Of a DNA stretch of 64,000 nt, positions 8,569 to 18,006 are shown piece by piece. The stretch is from Rariglobus hedericola (GTDB taxonomy: Bacteria > Verrucomicrobiota > Verrucomicrobiia > Opitutales > Opitutaceae). The stretch spans positions 992,001 to 1,056,000 of the forward strand of contig NZ_VMBG01000001.1 of NCBI RefSeq assembly GCF_007559335.1. The letters are read 5' to 3'. The notes under the pieces were generated by a model. That model had not been told where the DNA came from. It was given only the letters and a program-made list of their open reading frames with translations, and searched no databases. Each line of letters starts with the position of its first letter. Position 1 is the stretch's first letter. A program made the translations under genes and the position numbers.

Positions 8569-9792
8569 ATGCACTCCTTTTTGGCCAGACTCACCCCCTT
8601 GATCATCGCGCTCGGCCTTACGTGGACCACACTCCACGCGATTGAGCCCGCGATCGCTTCCCTCCCCGACTCTGCGGAGATCGTTTCGCGGTCAGTGGTC
8701 GCCGAGGGCGATCTCTCCCGGCTGAAAGCGGTGCTCGCCAAAGCGCAGCGCGGCGAACCGGTGACTCTCGGCTTTATCGGCGGCTCCATCACCCAAGGCG
8801 CGATCGCCACCAAACCAGCAAACCGCTATGTCAACCGCGTGGCCGACTGGTGGAAAACAACCTTTCCCCACACCCGGTTCACCCTCGTCAACGCCGGCAT
8901 CGGCGCCACGAATTCGCTCTACGGGAGTCTGCGCGCTCAACGCGACTTGCTCTCGCGGTCCCCCGACTTCGTCGTGGTTGACTTCGCAGTGAACGACAAG
9001 GCTGGACCGGAACTCGCCGAAAGTTACGAAGGCTTGGTGCGCCAGATTTTGAAGCAACCGCAAGCGCCCGCGGTGGTGCTGCTTTTCATGTCGCGCAACG
9101 ACGGAATCAACGCGCAGGAATGGCAGGAAAAAATCGGCAGCCACTACCAACTGCCGATGATCAGTTATCGGAATGCCTTCTGGCCCGAGCTCCAATCGGG
9201 CCGTGTGCAGTGGTCGCAGATCGGTGCGGATTACATCCATCCCAACAATCAAGGCCATGCCAGCACCGCCACGTTCATCACGACATTGCTGGAAAAAGGC
9301 CGCGTATCCGTCCCGGTGGACGCGGCTTCATCCCCCGTCTCGCCGACACTTCCCTCCCCCGTGTTGAGCGATGCGTTTGAACGAACCACGTTGCTCGAGG
9401 CCGCCGATCTTCAGCCGCTCAACAACGAGGGCTGGACTTACATGCCGGAAAAAAAGGCCTGGGTTAGTTCAACGCCCGGAAGCGTGATCGAGTTCAAAAT
9501 CAGTGGCACCCGCATTTTCCTGATGGATTATCACATTAACGGACCGATGGGGAAAGTTCGTGTGCAGGTGGATAAACTGCCGCCGGTCACGCGCGATGGC
9601 TGGTTCGAGAAAACCTGGGGCGGCTACCGCGAAACCCTCACGCTCGTCCAAGATATCCCCGCCGGCCCTCACCGGGTGCGGTTCGAACTCCTCGAAGAAG
9701 CCCACCCGCAAAGCACCGGACACGAGTTTCAGATACTGGGTCTAGGCGCGACCGGTCTTACCGGCTCCCACTCCACTGAACAGGCGCCCTAA
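8569..9792 (+). CDS. Secreted SGNH/GDSL hydrolase with C-terminal beta-sandwich
   Basis: A 407-aa protein with a signal peptide (about 1-24). The SGNH fold shows all four blocks: GFIGGSITQG with nucleophile Ser73, a block II glycine in VNAGIGATNS, VVVDFAVND with Asn142, and DYIHPNNQGH with Asp221 and His224. Such enzymes are often carbohydrate esterases that remove acetyl groups from xylan or similar glycans. Residues about 270-400 form an extra beta-rich domain (GSVIEFKISGTRIFLMDYH, then IPAGPHRVRFELLE), probably accessory or carbohydrate-binding. It lies 6 bp after the clan-A glycosidase and upstream of a symporter, consistent with a polysaccharide-use operon. Confidence 0.85.
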   Translation: MHSFLARLTPLIIALGLTWTTLHAIEPAIASLPDSAEIVSRSVVAEGDLSRLKAVLAKAQRGEPVTLGFIGGSITQGAIATKPANRYVNRVADWWKTTFPHTRFTLVNAGIGATNSLYGSLRAQRDLLSRSPDFVVVDFAVNDKAGPELAESYEGLVRQILKQPQAPAVVLLFMSRNDGINAQEWQEKIGSHYQLPMISYRNAFWPELQSGRVQWSQIGADYIHPNNQGHASTATFITTLLEKGRVSVPVDAASSPVSPTLPSPVLSDAFERTTLLEAADLQPLNNEGWTYMPEKKAWVSSTPGSVIEFKISGTRIFLMDYHINGPMGKVRVQVDKLPPVTRDGWFEKTWGGYRETLTLVQDIPAGPHRVRFELLEEAHPQSTGHEFQILGLGATGLTGSHSTEQAP

Positions 9793-9870
9793 GGCCGCCC
9801 CCCACGTCAACGCGGCGGCAACGCCGATAACAAATCGGTGCTTCGGAGGCACCACCTTCATCCAGCTTTC

Positions 9871-11880
9871 ATGCATCTCCTCGATTGGGCAGTCATCCTC
9901 GTCCCCCTGATCATTATCCTGATCGTGGGCATTATCACGCAGCGCCAAATGAAAAGCGTGGCCCATTTTGTTTCCGGTGGACGTGTAGGCGGGCGCTACC
10001 TGCTCGCCGTGGCCCGAGGCGAAATGCAAGCCGGCGCGGTCGTGTTCGTGGCGGTGTGGGAGATGTTCGCGCAGTCGGGTTTTGTGCCATGGTGGTGGGG
10101 CATGATCACGGTCCCTATCGGGCTCGTAGTGGCCATCTTCGGCTTTGTGATTTATCGTTTCCGCGAGACAAAGGCCATGACGCTGGCTGAGTTTTTTGAG
10201 ATGCGTTACAGCCGCAATTTTCGCTCGTTTACGGGGATCCTCGGGGTGCTCGCGGGCGTGATCAACTTCGGTATCATCCCCGCCGTAGGTGCACGGTTCA
10301 TCGTGTATTTCATGCAGTTTCCCCAAGAGATCGCCTTCGGATCTTGGACGCTTCCCACTTATGTTCCGGTCATGGCGGTTCTACTGACGATCAGCCTAAC
10401 GCTCACGATTTCCGGAGGGCTTATCACCCTGATGGTCACGGACTGCCTTGAAGGTATTTTTTCCCAGTTGATCTACATCGTGCTAATCGTGGGCGTGCTC
10501 TGGGTCGTGCCATGGCGTGACATGGCGGCGACGATCGGAGATCGGCCGCCGAATCATTCGCTGGTCAATCCGTTCGATGCGTGGGCGGTGCAGGACTTCA
10601 ATTTGTGGTATATCCTGATCGGCCTGTTTCTATCCATTTACGGAACGATGGCCTGGCAAAACTCCAGCGCCTATAATTCGGCCGGAGCCACGCCGCATGA
10701 GGCGCGCATGGGCGGACTGCTTAGTCGCTGGCGCGAAATGGGCAAAGGTGCCGTGATCGTGCTAATGGCATTGGCCGCGCTGACCTTCTTGCAGCACGCC
10801 GACTACGGAGTCGCCGCGGAGTCTGCCCATCAGGCGATTGCCGGCATCGAATCTGCGCAGATCCAAAAACAGATGACCATCCCGGTGGCGCTTTCCTACC
10901 TGCTGCCAATCGGCGTAAAAGGCGCGCTCTGTGCTGTGCTCCTTATGGGAATCTTCGGCGGCGATTCGACCCACCTACATTCGTGGGGCGGCATTCTCGC
11001 GCAGGATGTAATCCTGCCCCGCCTGAAAAAGGCCCCTTCGCCGAAAGAACACATCACCTTGTTACGCCGATGCATCACCGGGGTCGCAATCTTCGCATTC
11101 TTATTCGGCACTTTTTTCCGCTCAACGGAATACATCGTGATGTGGTTTATGATCACGACCGCCATGTATGTGGGCGGCGCTGGTGCGGCCATCATCGGTG
11201 GACTTTATTGGAAAAAAGGAACAACCGCTGGCGCTTGGTCTGCATTGCTGGCGGGTGCGATTCTTTCCTGCGGCGGGATTTTCGCTTACAAGATTTGGGG
11301 CGACGACTTTCTTTCGCGCGCCCTGCAATCGCTGGGCTTGCCCGTTCCCGACTTCACACTCAACGGAAGCCAGATTTCGTTTTTCACCACGTTGATCGCG
11401 ATCACGCTCTACATCGGAGTATCGTTGCTGACCTGCCGTCAGGACTTCCCGATCAACAAAATGCTCCACCGGGATGAACTGCCGCTCGATTCCGAGGGAC
11501 GACCGATCATCCAGAAACGTCCATGGACGCTGGGACGAATCATCGGCTTTGATGCCAACTTTACCAAGGGCGACAAGTGGATCGCGGGCGGCCTGTTCGG
11601 CTGGAGCATACTCTGGCTGTTTGTAATGCTGGCGGGCACTGCTTGGAACATCATCGGATACGCTGGCTGGATGCCTGGGATCAAACCTTGGTCGAACGAC
11701 CTTTGGTTGTCCTACTGGCATGTGACTGCCATCGGACTCTCCATCGTCATGACGGTGGTTACCGGCATCTGGTTTACGTGGGGCGGCATTCACGATATAC
11801 GCGCGCTCTTCCGGTCGCTGAAGACTTACAAGGTGGATGATTCGGATAACGGCACGGTGAAGCAGCACAAGCCGTATTGA
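9871..11880 (+). CDS. Sodium:solute symporter (SSS) family transporter
   Basis: A 669-aa integral membrane protein with many hydrophobic helices. It opens with WAVILVPLIIILIVGIITQ, followed by MKSVAHFVSGGRVGGRYLLA, which matches the SSS N-terminal pattern in which the first loop carries the substrate and Na+ contact region. I chose the ATG at 9871 over the GTG at 9838; a GGAGG lies between them at 9844-9848, too far upstream of the ATG to decide. SSS proteins with this length and tail are frequent in Opitutaceae and Planctomycetes beside glycosidase genes and probably import mono- or oligosaccharides with Na+. It sits between an SGNH esterase and an alpha-L-rhamnosidase, so rhamnose-containing products are a reasonable but unproven substrate. 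Confidence 0.9.
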   Translation: MHLLDWAVILVPLIIILIVGIITQRQMKSVAHFVSGGRVGGRYLLAVARGEMQAGAVVFVAVWEMFAQSGFVPWWWGMITVPIGLVVAIFGFVIYRFRETKAMTLAEFFEMRYSRNFRSFTGILGVLAGVINFGIIPAVGARFIVYFMQFPQEIAFGSWTLPTYVPVMAVLLTISLTLTISGGLITLMVTDCLEGIFSQLIYIVLIVGVLWVVPWRDMAATIGDRPPNHSLVNPFDAWAVQDFNLWYILIGLFLSIYGTMAWQNSSAYNSAGATPHEARMGGLLSRWREMGKGAVIVLMALAALTFLQHADYGVAAESAHQAIAGIESAQIQKQMTIPVALSYLLPIGVKGALCAVLLMGIFGGDSTHLHSWGGILAQDVILPRLKKAPSPKEHITLLRRCITGVAIFAFLFGTFFRSTEYIVMWFMITTAMYVGGAGAAIIGGLYWKKGTTAGAWSALLAGAILSCGGIFAYKIWGDDFLSRALQSLGLPVPDFTLNGSQISFFTTLIAITLYIGVSLLTCRQDFPINKMLHRDELPLDSEGRPIIQKRPWTLGRIIGFDANFTKGDKWIAGGLFGWSILWLFVMLAGTAWNIIGYAGWMPGIKPWSNDLWLSYWHVTAIGLSIVMTVVTGIWFTWGGIHDIRALFRSLKTYKVDDSDNGTVKQHKPY

Positions 11881-11899
11881 GAACGGACCAAAATCAGGA

Positions 11900-14239
11900 A
11901 TGACACCTGCATCCAAAGCCTTTGCCCGAGCTCAATGGATTTGGCCCGAGAGCCCCAATTGGGATATCCACAACGGCTATGCGCTGTTCCGCACCGGCAT
12001 CAAAATCGCCTCCGTGCCCAAACGCGCACCGCTCTTCATCACTGCGGACCAGTCCTACAGGCTCTACATCAACGGCCGCTTCGTAGCCTCTGGTCCGGCC
12101 CGCGGCTACCAGGCCAGCTGGCCCTACGATGAGATCGACCTGCACGCATATCTAAAAAAAGGATACAACCAAGTCGCGATCCGCGCCTACAACCCCGGCT
12201 TCAGCAACTTTCAATATCTCAGCCAAGCTTGGGCCGGCCTGCTCGTCGCCGCCAAATGGGGGAAGACGGAGATCAACAGCGGGCCGCACTGGAAAGCTAT
12301 CCGGCAAGCCGGCATCCGGCGCGACACTGTCGTGACGAGCCTGCAACTTTTTCCGCAAGAACACATCGACCTGCGGGAAACTCCCGCCGACTGGATGGAA
12401 CCCGACTTTGATGACAGTTCTTGGGACAACCCCATCGCTCAGAAACTCAACTCCGCGCCTTGGTTTTCCTTGGAAGAACGAGGCATACCCCTGCTGGAAA
12501 GACGCATGATGTCCCCCGCCGCCCTCCTCGGCATCCGAGAGGGTCGATCGGCCGCCGGTTATACCGATACGCGCGATGTGGTTAGCCTCCGCCAGAAAGA
12601 AGATCGCAGTCACCGGCCGGCCGTGGACATCCCCTTTTCGCCGTTGTCGCTTGCTGCGACCGGCGCCGGACGCTTCCGCAGTTTCCTCTTCGACTTCAAA
12701 CGCACTGTCGTCGGCAATCTCAGGCTGTCCCTTCACGGAGCGAACGGCGGCGAAATCATCGACACTCATTTCGCCGAAACGATCGACACGGCCACGCTGA
12801 CGCCCGACCAAGTCATGCCCGCAAATAGCCGCATGGCATTCGGAGGTCGGGCGACTCTACGTGCCGGCAGCAACGACCACACGTTTTACCACGCCTTCGG
12901 TTTCCGCTTCCTGATGCTCACGGTGCGCGACACCACGTCGGACCTGCGTGTCGCCCCAAGCCTGGAGTGGATCGGTTATCCCTTGCCGCGCAAAGGAAGC
13001 TTCCACTCGTCCGACACGGCGCTGAAACGCATTTGGGAAACCTGCGCCTGGACCCAGCAATGCTGCAGCCTCGACGCCTACGTGGACACACCGTGGCGCG
13101 AACAAGCCCAATGGTGGGGTGACGCCCGCGTGCAGGCATGGAACACCTTTCATCTCAACGGCGACACCCGGCTCTTTGCGCGCGGCATTCGCCAGATCGG
13201 GCAACAGACGACTCCCGACGGCATCACCTACGGACACGCGCCCACCATGGCGCACAACTGCATCCTCCCCGACTTCACGCTTATTTGGTTTCTCACCCTT
13301 TGGGATGCCTATTGGCAGACGGGATCAACCGCGTTGCTTGCGGAGAACGAATCCACCGTCGAACGCGCGCTCGATTACTTCCGCAAGCACACCGATGCCA
13401 AGACCGGTCTCGTCGGTTATGACAAACGCTTCTGGCTCTTTCTCGACTGGACCGACCTCTTCAAAGACGGCTCTCCGGCAATCTATAACCTGTGGCTGCT
13501 GATCGCGTTGGAAAAACTGGCGCTCATGTATCGACAAGGTGGAAACAAATCGAAGGCCGCTCCGCTCACCGCGTGGGCCGCACGCCTTCGCACCGCCCTT
13601 GGAAAACTCATAGACGCCGATGGCCTCATGCGTGACGGCCTCGACCGCAAAGGTAAGATCGCCTCAACAACCAGTATCCACGCGCAGACTCTGGCAATCA
13701 CTGCCAACCTCCGCGGCCTCAACACCGAAGCGGCCCTCACCCGCGTCATCTTGCCGTGGATCAGGGGCGTCAGTCGTCCGGCCGCCACTCCGTCCGCCTA
13801 TTGGGTCACCTATGTGTTTACGGTCCTCATTGAGCGGGGCTACTCGGCGGATGTGGTCGCGTTCATCCGCAAGCATTGGGCAGCCATGGCCGACCATGGA
13901 ACCACCTGGGAAAACTTCTCTCCCAAGCGCGGAGACGAAAGTCACTCGCACGCCTGGTCTGCTCATCCGATTTATCACCTCATGCAGACCATCGGAGGCC
14001 TCACCCAGACGGGACCCGCTTGGAGTTCGGTTCGCTTCGCTCCGCTGTTTGAGGGCGATCAGGGCGGCGCGATTATTCCCTTACCCGCCGGCAAAATCAC
14101 CAGCGCATGGAAACGCACGCCCTCGGGAATTATCCAAGTCGCGCTTTCCCTGCCCAAAGGGGTGACCGCTGACGTCATTTTTCCCGGCGCAAAACGTCTC
14201 ACCGTGACCGGAAAAAACCGCTGGACGCTGCACGGGTAA
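11900..14239 (+). CDS. GH78-like alpha-L-rhamnosidase
   Basis: A 779-aa protein without a clear signal peptide. The N-terminal beta domain (about 30-130: FITADQSYRLYINGRFVASG, GYNQVAIRAYNPG) is typical of bacterial alpha-L-rhamnosidases. The (alpha/alpha)6 barrel follows, with the signature DTPWREQAQWWGDARVQ near residues 395-412, equivalent to the catalytic acid block of GH78, and FLDWTDLFKDG further on. GH78 enzymes release terminal alpha-L-rhamnose from pectin, rhamnogalacturonan or flavonoid glycosides. The lack of a signal peptide suggests cytoplasmic action on imported oligosaccharides. It starts 19 bp after the symporter stop and converges on the GH4 gene. Confidence 0.85.
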   Translation: MTPASKAFARAQWIWPESPNWDIHNGYALFRTGIKIASVPKRAPLFITADQSYRLYINGRFVASGPARGYQASWPYDEIDLHAYLKKGYNQVAIRAYNPGFSNFQYLSQAWAGLLVAAKWGKTEINSGPHWKAIRQAGIRRDTVVTSLQLFPQEHIDLRETPADWMEPDFDDSSWDNPIAQKLNSAPWFSLEERGIPLLERRMMSPAALLGIREGRSAAGYTDTRDVVSLRQKEDRSHRPAVDIPFSPLSLAATGAGRFRSFLFDFKRTVVGNLRLSLHGANGGEIIDTHFAETIDTATLTPDQVMPANSRMAFGGRATLRAGSNDHTFYHAFGFRFLMLTVRDTTSDLRVAPSLEWIGYPLPRKGSFHSSDTALKRIWETCAWTQQCCSLDAYVDTPWREQAQWWGDARVQAWNTFHLNGDTRLFARGIRQIGQQTTPDGITYGHAPTMAHNCILPDFTLIWFLTLWDAYWQTGSTALLAENESTVERALDYFRKHTDAKTGLVGYDKRFWLFLDWTDLFKDGSPAIYNLWLLIALEKLALMYRQGGNKSKAAPLTAWAARLRTALGKLIDADGLMRDGLDRKGKIASTTSIHAQTLAITANLRGLNTEAALTRVILPWIRGVSRPAATPSAYWVTYVFTVLIERGYSADVVAFIRKHWAAMADHGTTWENFSPKRGDESHSHAWSAHPIYHLMQTIGGLTQTGPAWSSVRFAPLFEGDQGGAIIPLPAGKITSAWKRTPSGIIQVALSLPKGVTADVIFPGAKRLTVTGKNRWTLHG

Positions 14240-14336
14240 CTTCAAGCGGGTCGCTCAACCGTCCGAATGCCCAAGCGGTTTATCGGACCGCCTGAGCGCA
14301 CGAACCGAGCACTTCAGCAAAGAGCCGCGAAGACGA

Positions 14337-16493
14337 TCAATGGCCTTCACGGGTGACGAGCGCGTAGTGGCCGCTTCGCGAAGAGCTTCTGACACTGCCG
14401 TTCCAGCCCACGCGACAGGCGCCATGAGCATCGCCCAGCGCACCCGCACCCACCACGAAATCCATGTAGAAGGGATCACCCGTTTTCTCCACGACTCCGA
14501 TTATGGCGAGATCGGCGGCCAGCCTGAAATCGTAGCCACCCTTGTCGATCGCAACCTTGAAGGTCACGTCCTTGACCGGCTTGAAGTCCCTACCCAGCAC
14601 GGTCGCGCCTTTCGTGCGCGGCAGCAGGAAAAATTGCTTCACCGCTCCATGCGGGCCCTTCACAAAGAATTCGACCACCGACGCATCCCACGGCGCCTTC
14701 TCGTCGATTTTCACGGCGGTATCAATGACACGTCCGGTCACCTCGAGCTTGTTTCCTTTAACGGTCAGGCCGCCCTTGAGCAGCTTGTTAGCCATGAACT
14801 CGATTTCCACCGGAACGGGGCCGCCCTCTGCGGAAACGTTGAGCACCCGCGGCTCGGTATAAATATACTCGCGACCAACCACGCGCTCATCGTTCGAGAC
14901 CGCCCGCAGGAACAACGATGTAGCCGCGGCGGGACGCAGCACCACCTGCTTGGTGAGCGTCGCCCCTCCGGCAACCTTGAGTGAAACCGCTCCGCCCTTT
15001 GCAACAACCTCGCCGGCCTCGGATATAAAAATAAGTTTTCCGCTGAAGGCTTTTGCGCCCTGATTGACCGCCGTGAGCGTGAACTCAATCGACTGGCCTG
15101 CGATGGACGCCAAGGCTTTCACGGGCTCCAGCGTAACGATTACCCGGTCGCCCAGACCGGCGTAGGCACGGCCCGTGTTTTTGATCGTCGGAGCGAAATC
15201 GCCGAGAAGACCCGCTTTCTGGTGCGCTTCGATCAGCTCGTCGCACATGGCCCAGATCTTGTCGAGCGGCAGCGTGGCGGCGGCGTGCGGGTCGGTCATG
15301 ACCGCGTGATAAATGTGTTCGCGCTTGCCCGTGAGCGCGGCCTCGACGGTGAGTTCCTGCACGTTGACGTTGGTCCGGCAGATCGCGGCGAGTTGCGGCG
15401 GCAGGTTGCCGATATGGGTGGGTTGCAAGCCTTGCGCGTCCACCAGCACGGGCAGCTCCACGCAGCAGCGATCCGGCAGATTCGTGATGAGTCCGGTATT
15501 GGGCACGTTGCCGTAAATCACGCGCGGCGTGTTGGTCTCCATCGAATGAATGATGAAGCTGCCGTATTCGTGCGTCTGCGGATTCACCACGATATCACCG
15601 TCTTCGCCGATCAACTCGGCCTCGGCCTTTTTCCACGTCGAGATGATCGACTCGCAGCGGCGCAGGTATTCGTCGATCGGAATGTCGAACTTAGAGATCA
15701 CATCCTTACCGTGATGGATGAAATGCGGATTGTATTCGCTCTGATGCTCGGACGACTCCGTCACGAAGTAGCCGAGACGACGCATCATCTCGAAACGCAC
15801 CTTGTCCTGCGAAAACGACGGATCGTTGAGCAGGTTGAACAGCAGTGGATACGCGTCTTTTCCGCGATACTTGTAGTCGAGGAAGAACGCCATGTGGTTA
15901 ATGCCTGCCACACGATAAGTGACATGCTTGTAATGCAGCCCCGCGTAATTGGCGAGCTGCTGGCTGGTGCCCTGCACGCTGTGGCACAGGCCCACCATCG
16001 GCACGCCCACGGCCTTGTCGGCCGCCATGCACAACATCGCCATCGGGTTCGTGTAGTTGAGGAACGTGCATCCCGGTGCGCCCACCTCGGCGATGTCCCG
16101 CGCGATTTCCAATATCTTCGGGATCGTGCGCAATCCGCGGAACACTCCGCCCACGCCGAGCGTGTCGCCGATAGTCTGGAGCAGGCCGAATTTGCGAGGG
16201 ATTTCAAAATCGATGACCGTGCCCGGCTTGTAACCGCCGACCTGGATCGTGCAGATGACGTAGTTCGCGCCAGTGATCGCCTTGCGACGGTCCAGCGTCG
16301 CCTCGATCTTCGCCTTCACTCCAAGCTTGCGCACCACGCGCTCGGCCATGACGCGGGCCGTCTCGAGACGCGCCGGATCGATGTCCATCAGCGTGATGGT
16401 CGAGCCGCTCAGCTCGGGGAATTGCAGGATGTCGGAGATCAGGTTCTTCGCGAAGACGACCGAACCGGCGCCAATCAGGGTAATTTTAGCCAT
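14337..16493 (-). CDS. GH4 family alpha-galactosidase/alpha-glucosidase with long C-terminal extension
   Basis: A 718-aa protein whose first ~460 residues are GH4, the NAD+ and Mn2+-dependent glycosidase family (MelA, AglA, LplD). Visible are the dinucleotide-binding ITLIGAGSVVFAKN, NYTNP at 146-150, GLCHSVQ with metal ligand Cys170, and AGINH with His200. Family members are usually about 430-490 residues. Here roughly 250 residues are added: a beta-sandwich-like part (about 460-580) and a CBM9/DOMON-like part (VVEFFVKGPHG, YDFRLAADLAIIG). The enzyme is probably cytoplasmic, with no signal peptide. It is divergent from an AraC regulator whose promoter region it shares (16494-16610). Substrate specificity (alpha-galactoside, glucoside or galacturonide) cannot be decided. 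Confidence 0.9.
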   Translation of the reverse strand: MAKITLIGAGSVVFAKNLISDILQFPELSGSTITLMDIDPARLETARVMAERVVRKLGVKAKIEATLDRRKAITGANYVICTIQVGGYKPGTVIDFEIPRKFGLLQTIGDTLGVGGVFRGLRTIPKILEIARDIAEVGAPGCTFLNYTNPMAMLCMAADKAVGVPMVGLCHSVQGTSQQLANYAGLHYKHVTYRVAGINHMAFFLDYKYRGKDAYPLLFNLLNDPSFSQDKVRFEMMRRLGYFVTESSEHQSEYNPHFIHHGKDVISKFDIPIDEYLRRCESIISTWKKAEAELIGEDGDIVVNPQTHEYGSFIIHSMETNTPRVIYGNVPNTGLITNLPDRCCVELPVLVDAQGLQPTHIGNLPPQLAAICRTNVNVQELTVEAALTGKREHIYHAVMTDPHAAATLPLDKIWAMCDELIEAHQKAGLLGDFAPTIKNTGRAYAGLGDRVIVTLEPVKALASIAGQSIEFTLTAVNQGAKAFSGKLIFISEAGEVVAKGGAVSLKVAGGATLTKQVVLRPAAATSLFLRAVSNDERVVGREYIYTEPRVLNVSAEGGPVPVEIEFMANKLLKGGLTVKGNKLEVTGRVIDTAVKIDEKAPWDASVVEFFVKGPHGAVKQFFLLPRTKGATVLGRDFKPVKDVTFKVAIDKGGYDFRLAADLAIIGVVEKTGDPFYMDFVVGAGALGDAHGACRVGWNGSVRSSSRSGHYALVTREGH

Positions 16494-16574
16494 GGGAGAA
16501 ATATGATTTCAATAAATCCAAAGGAGAGTTCCCCTTACCAAAGCAGACCGTGATGAACTGCATACTCATGAAAA

Positions 16575-16607
16575 GTTTGATACGAAGGGTGCAATTTGTG
16601 ATCAAAC
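16575..16607. promoter_or_regulatory. Inverted repeat in the GH4/AraC divergent promoter
   Basis: GTTTGAT (16575-16581) and ATCAAAC (16601-16607) form a perfect 7-bp inverted repeat with a 19-bp spacer, ending 3 bp before the AraC start codon at 16611. Its position could let the regulator repress itself and control GH4. Protein binding is inference. Confidence 0.4.
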
Positions 16608-16610
16608 GTC

Positions 16611-17396
16611 ATGTCTGGCGCATTTTTTACTACGGTAATCTACAGCAACGACGAAGAGTGGTCATCCTCAGTCTACTCCTACGATAATTCGCGTCGCGGA
16701 AGCTCGGCGGATCACGTCGCCATTCAGCTCACTCTCCGCGGTCAAGGCTGGTTCCGTGATTCGCGCGGCATGCAGGCGGTGCCGTCCGGCCATGCCATGC
16801 TGTTCTCTCATGATGAAGCCACCTCTTATGGCCGCATTGATACGGCGGCCGATCCCTACGTCCTCCGTTACGTGAGCGCGAAAATCGGTGGACTGGGACC
16901 GCTGTTCAATCTCATCCGAACCGACTTCGGCTCGGTAGTGAACATGCCCCCCGGATCCGAGGCCGCGGCGCTGTTCAACGAGCTGAACGCGCGGTTCACC
17001 CAGCACACCTTCCGCGACCGTTTTCACGAAACCGGACTGTTTCACCATCTGCTGGTCGCCCTCTATCGCGAACAGGTCCACGCCACTCGAGCCAGCGATC
17101 CCATCGAATTCGGATATCATTACCTGCGCAGTCATTTTCGCTCACCCATCAACCTCAAGCTCGTTGCCGAAAAATGCGGCGTGAGCCGTGAACATTTCAT
17201 CCGGGAGTTCACAGACCGTTACAGCGAATCCCCCGGTGGATTCCTGCGCGGCCTACGCCTAGATCACGCCCGGACGATGCTCGCAGCAACCAACAACAAC
17301 GTAGAATCCATTGCCCTCTCAAGTGGCTATGCGAGCAGTAACTCTTTCCGCCGAGCCTACAGTCAAAAATTCGGGCGTAGCCCTCGTGCTCAATGA
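16611..17396 (+). CDS. AraC family transcriptional regulator
   Basis: A 261-aa protein with an N-terminal cupin-like sensor (about 20-130: LTLRGQGWFRDSRG, SGHAMLFSHDE) and a C-terminal AraC HTH (about 165-260), including LKLVAEKCGVSREHFIREF, VESIALSSGYASSNSFRRAY and SQKFGRSP. It is transcribed divergently from the GH4 gene, the usual layout of a local activator and its target. The gene ends exactly where a decayed mobile-element scar begins, so the C-terminus may have been trimmed slightly: the normal tail after FGRSP (about 10-20 residues) is very short here (RAQ). Confidence 0.9.
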   Translation: MSGAFFTTVIYSNDEEWSSSVYSYDNSRRGSSADHVAIQLTLRGQGWFRDSRGMQAVPSGHAMLFSHDEATSYGRIDTAADPYVLRYVSAKIGGLGPLFNLIRTDFGSVVNMPPGSEAAALFNELNARFTQHTFRDRFHETGLFHHLLVALYREQVHATRASDPIEFGYHYLRSHFRSPINLKLVAEKCGVSREHFIREFTDRYSESPGGFLRGLRLDHARTMLAATNNNVESIALSSGYASSNSFRRAYSQKFGRSPRAQ

Positions 17397-17513
17397 CTCA
17401 GTCGAAACGAAGCGGCTTCGATTGGGCGAAGACGTATGACGTGAAGACATTGGCAATCTCGATTTCCGACGCCGGTCGGACCGACGAAGAGGAACGAGCC
17501 GCGCGGGCGGTTT
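17397..17513 (-). pseudogene. Fragment of an AAA+ ATPase (Walker A region, Clp-like)
   Basis: Reading the minus strand across frames gives GSFLFVGPTGVG in one frame and EIANVFTSYVFAQSKPLRFD in another. Joined, these match the Walker A region of ClpA/ClpB-like AAA+ ATPases, where the P-loop GPTGVGKTE is followed by a helix and PLRFD. The P-loop lysine is lost at the frameshift and the frame ends in a stop. Only about 40 codons survive. It is fused head to tail with a relaxase remnant, so a deletion joined two genes of an ancestral element. Confidence 0.55.
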
Positions 17514-18006
17514 GGATTCCCGACTGGTGTCATGTCGGAAGGCCGCACCGATCACGTTGCCTGTCTCCCGCTCGGCCTGCGCGCCGTCCTTACGGACTCG
17601 TGTCGCCGCTAGCTTTTCCAGCTCCGACATGGCCGTCCGCACCGCGCGATCATGCAGCGCCAAAATGCGGTCATCCTGATAAAGCGCGACGACCGAAACG
17701 CTCTTCGGAGGACTGATCGTGAAATCATAAAATACCTGGCCGTTCGCCAACTCACCGCCCAGCGATTCCCGCCGCAGCGAATTCAACCGCTGGGTCAGTC
17801 GCTCGCCGGTCTTCGGATTCTGACCGTCACAAAGCGAGGAAATCCGCCTCACCAACGACACCCGTCAAACCGAGCCGAATCGCAGCCTCCCCGAACCATT
17901 CTCCGCGCACCTGCGCTTCCACCGAGCAGTAATCACCCACGCTCAGATGCTCGCGAAAGTAAGACTTCGCGTGCTTCAAATTCATCTGTGCTTTTGGACT
18001 CAGCAT
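17514..18006 (-). pseudogene. N-terminal remnant of a MobF (TrwC/TraI-type) relaxase, frameshifted
   Basis: From the ATG at 18006 the minus strand reads MLSPKAQMNLKHAKSYFREH and VGDYCSVEAQVRGEWFGEAA, then hits a TGA near 17838. A one-base frame change restores CDGQNPKTGERLTQRLNS, FYDFTISPPKSVSVVALYQD and NVIGAAFRHDTSR. This is the TrwC relaxase domain opening, with the SxPKSVS motif. The histidine triad that should follow (HLHTHC in relatives) is missing because the gene is cut at HDTSR and joined to an ATPase fragment. It is therefore a dead conjugative gene and marks past insertion of a conjugative or mobilisable element between the AraC gene and xylA. Confidence 0.75.
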
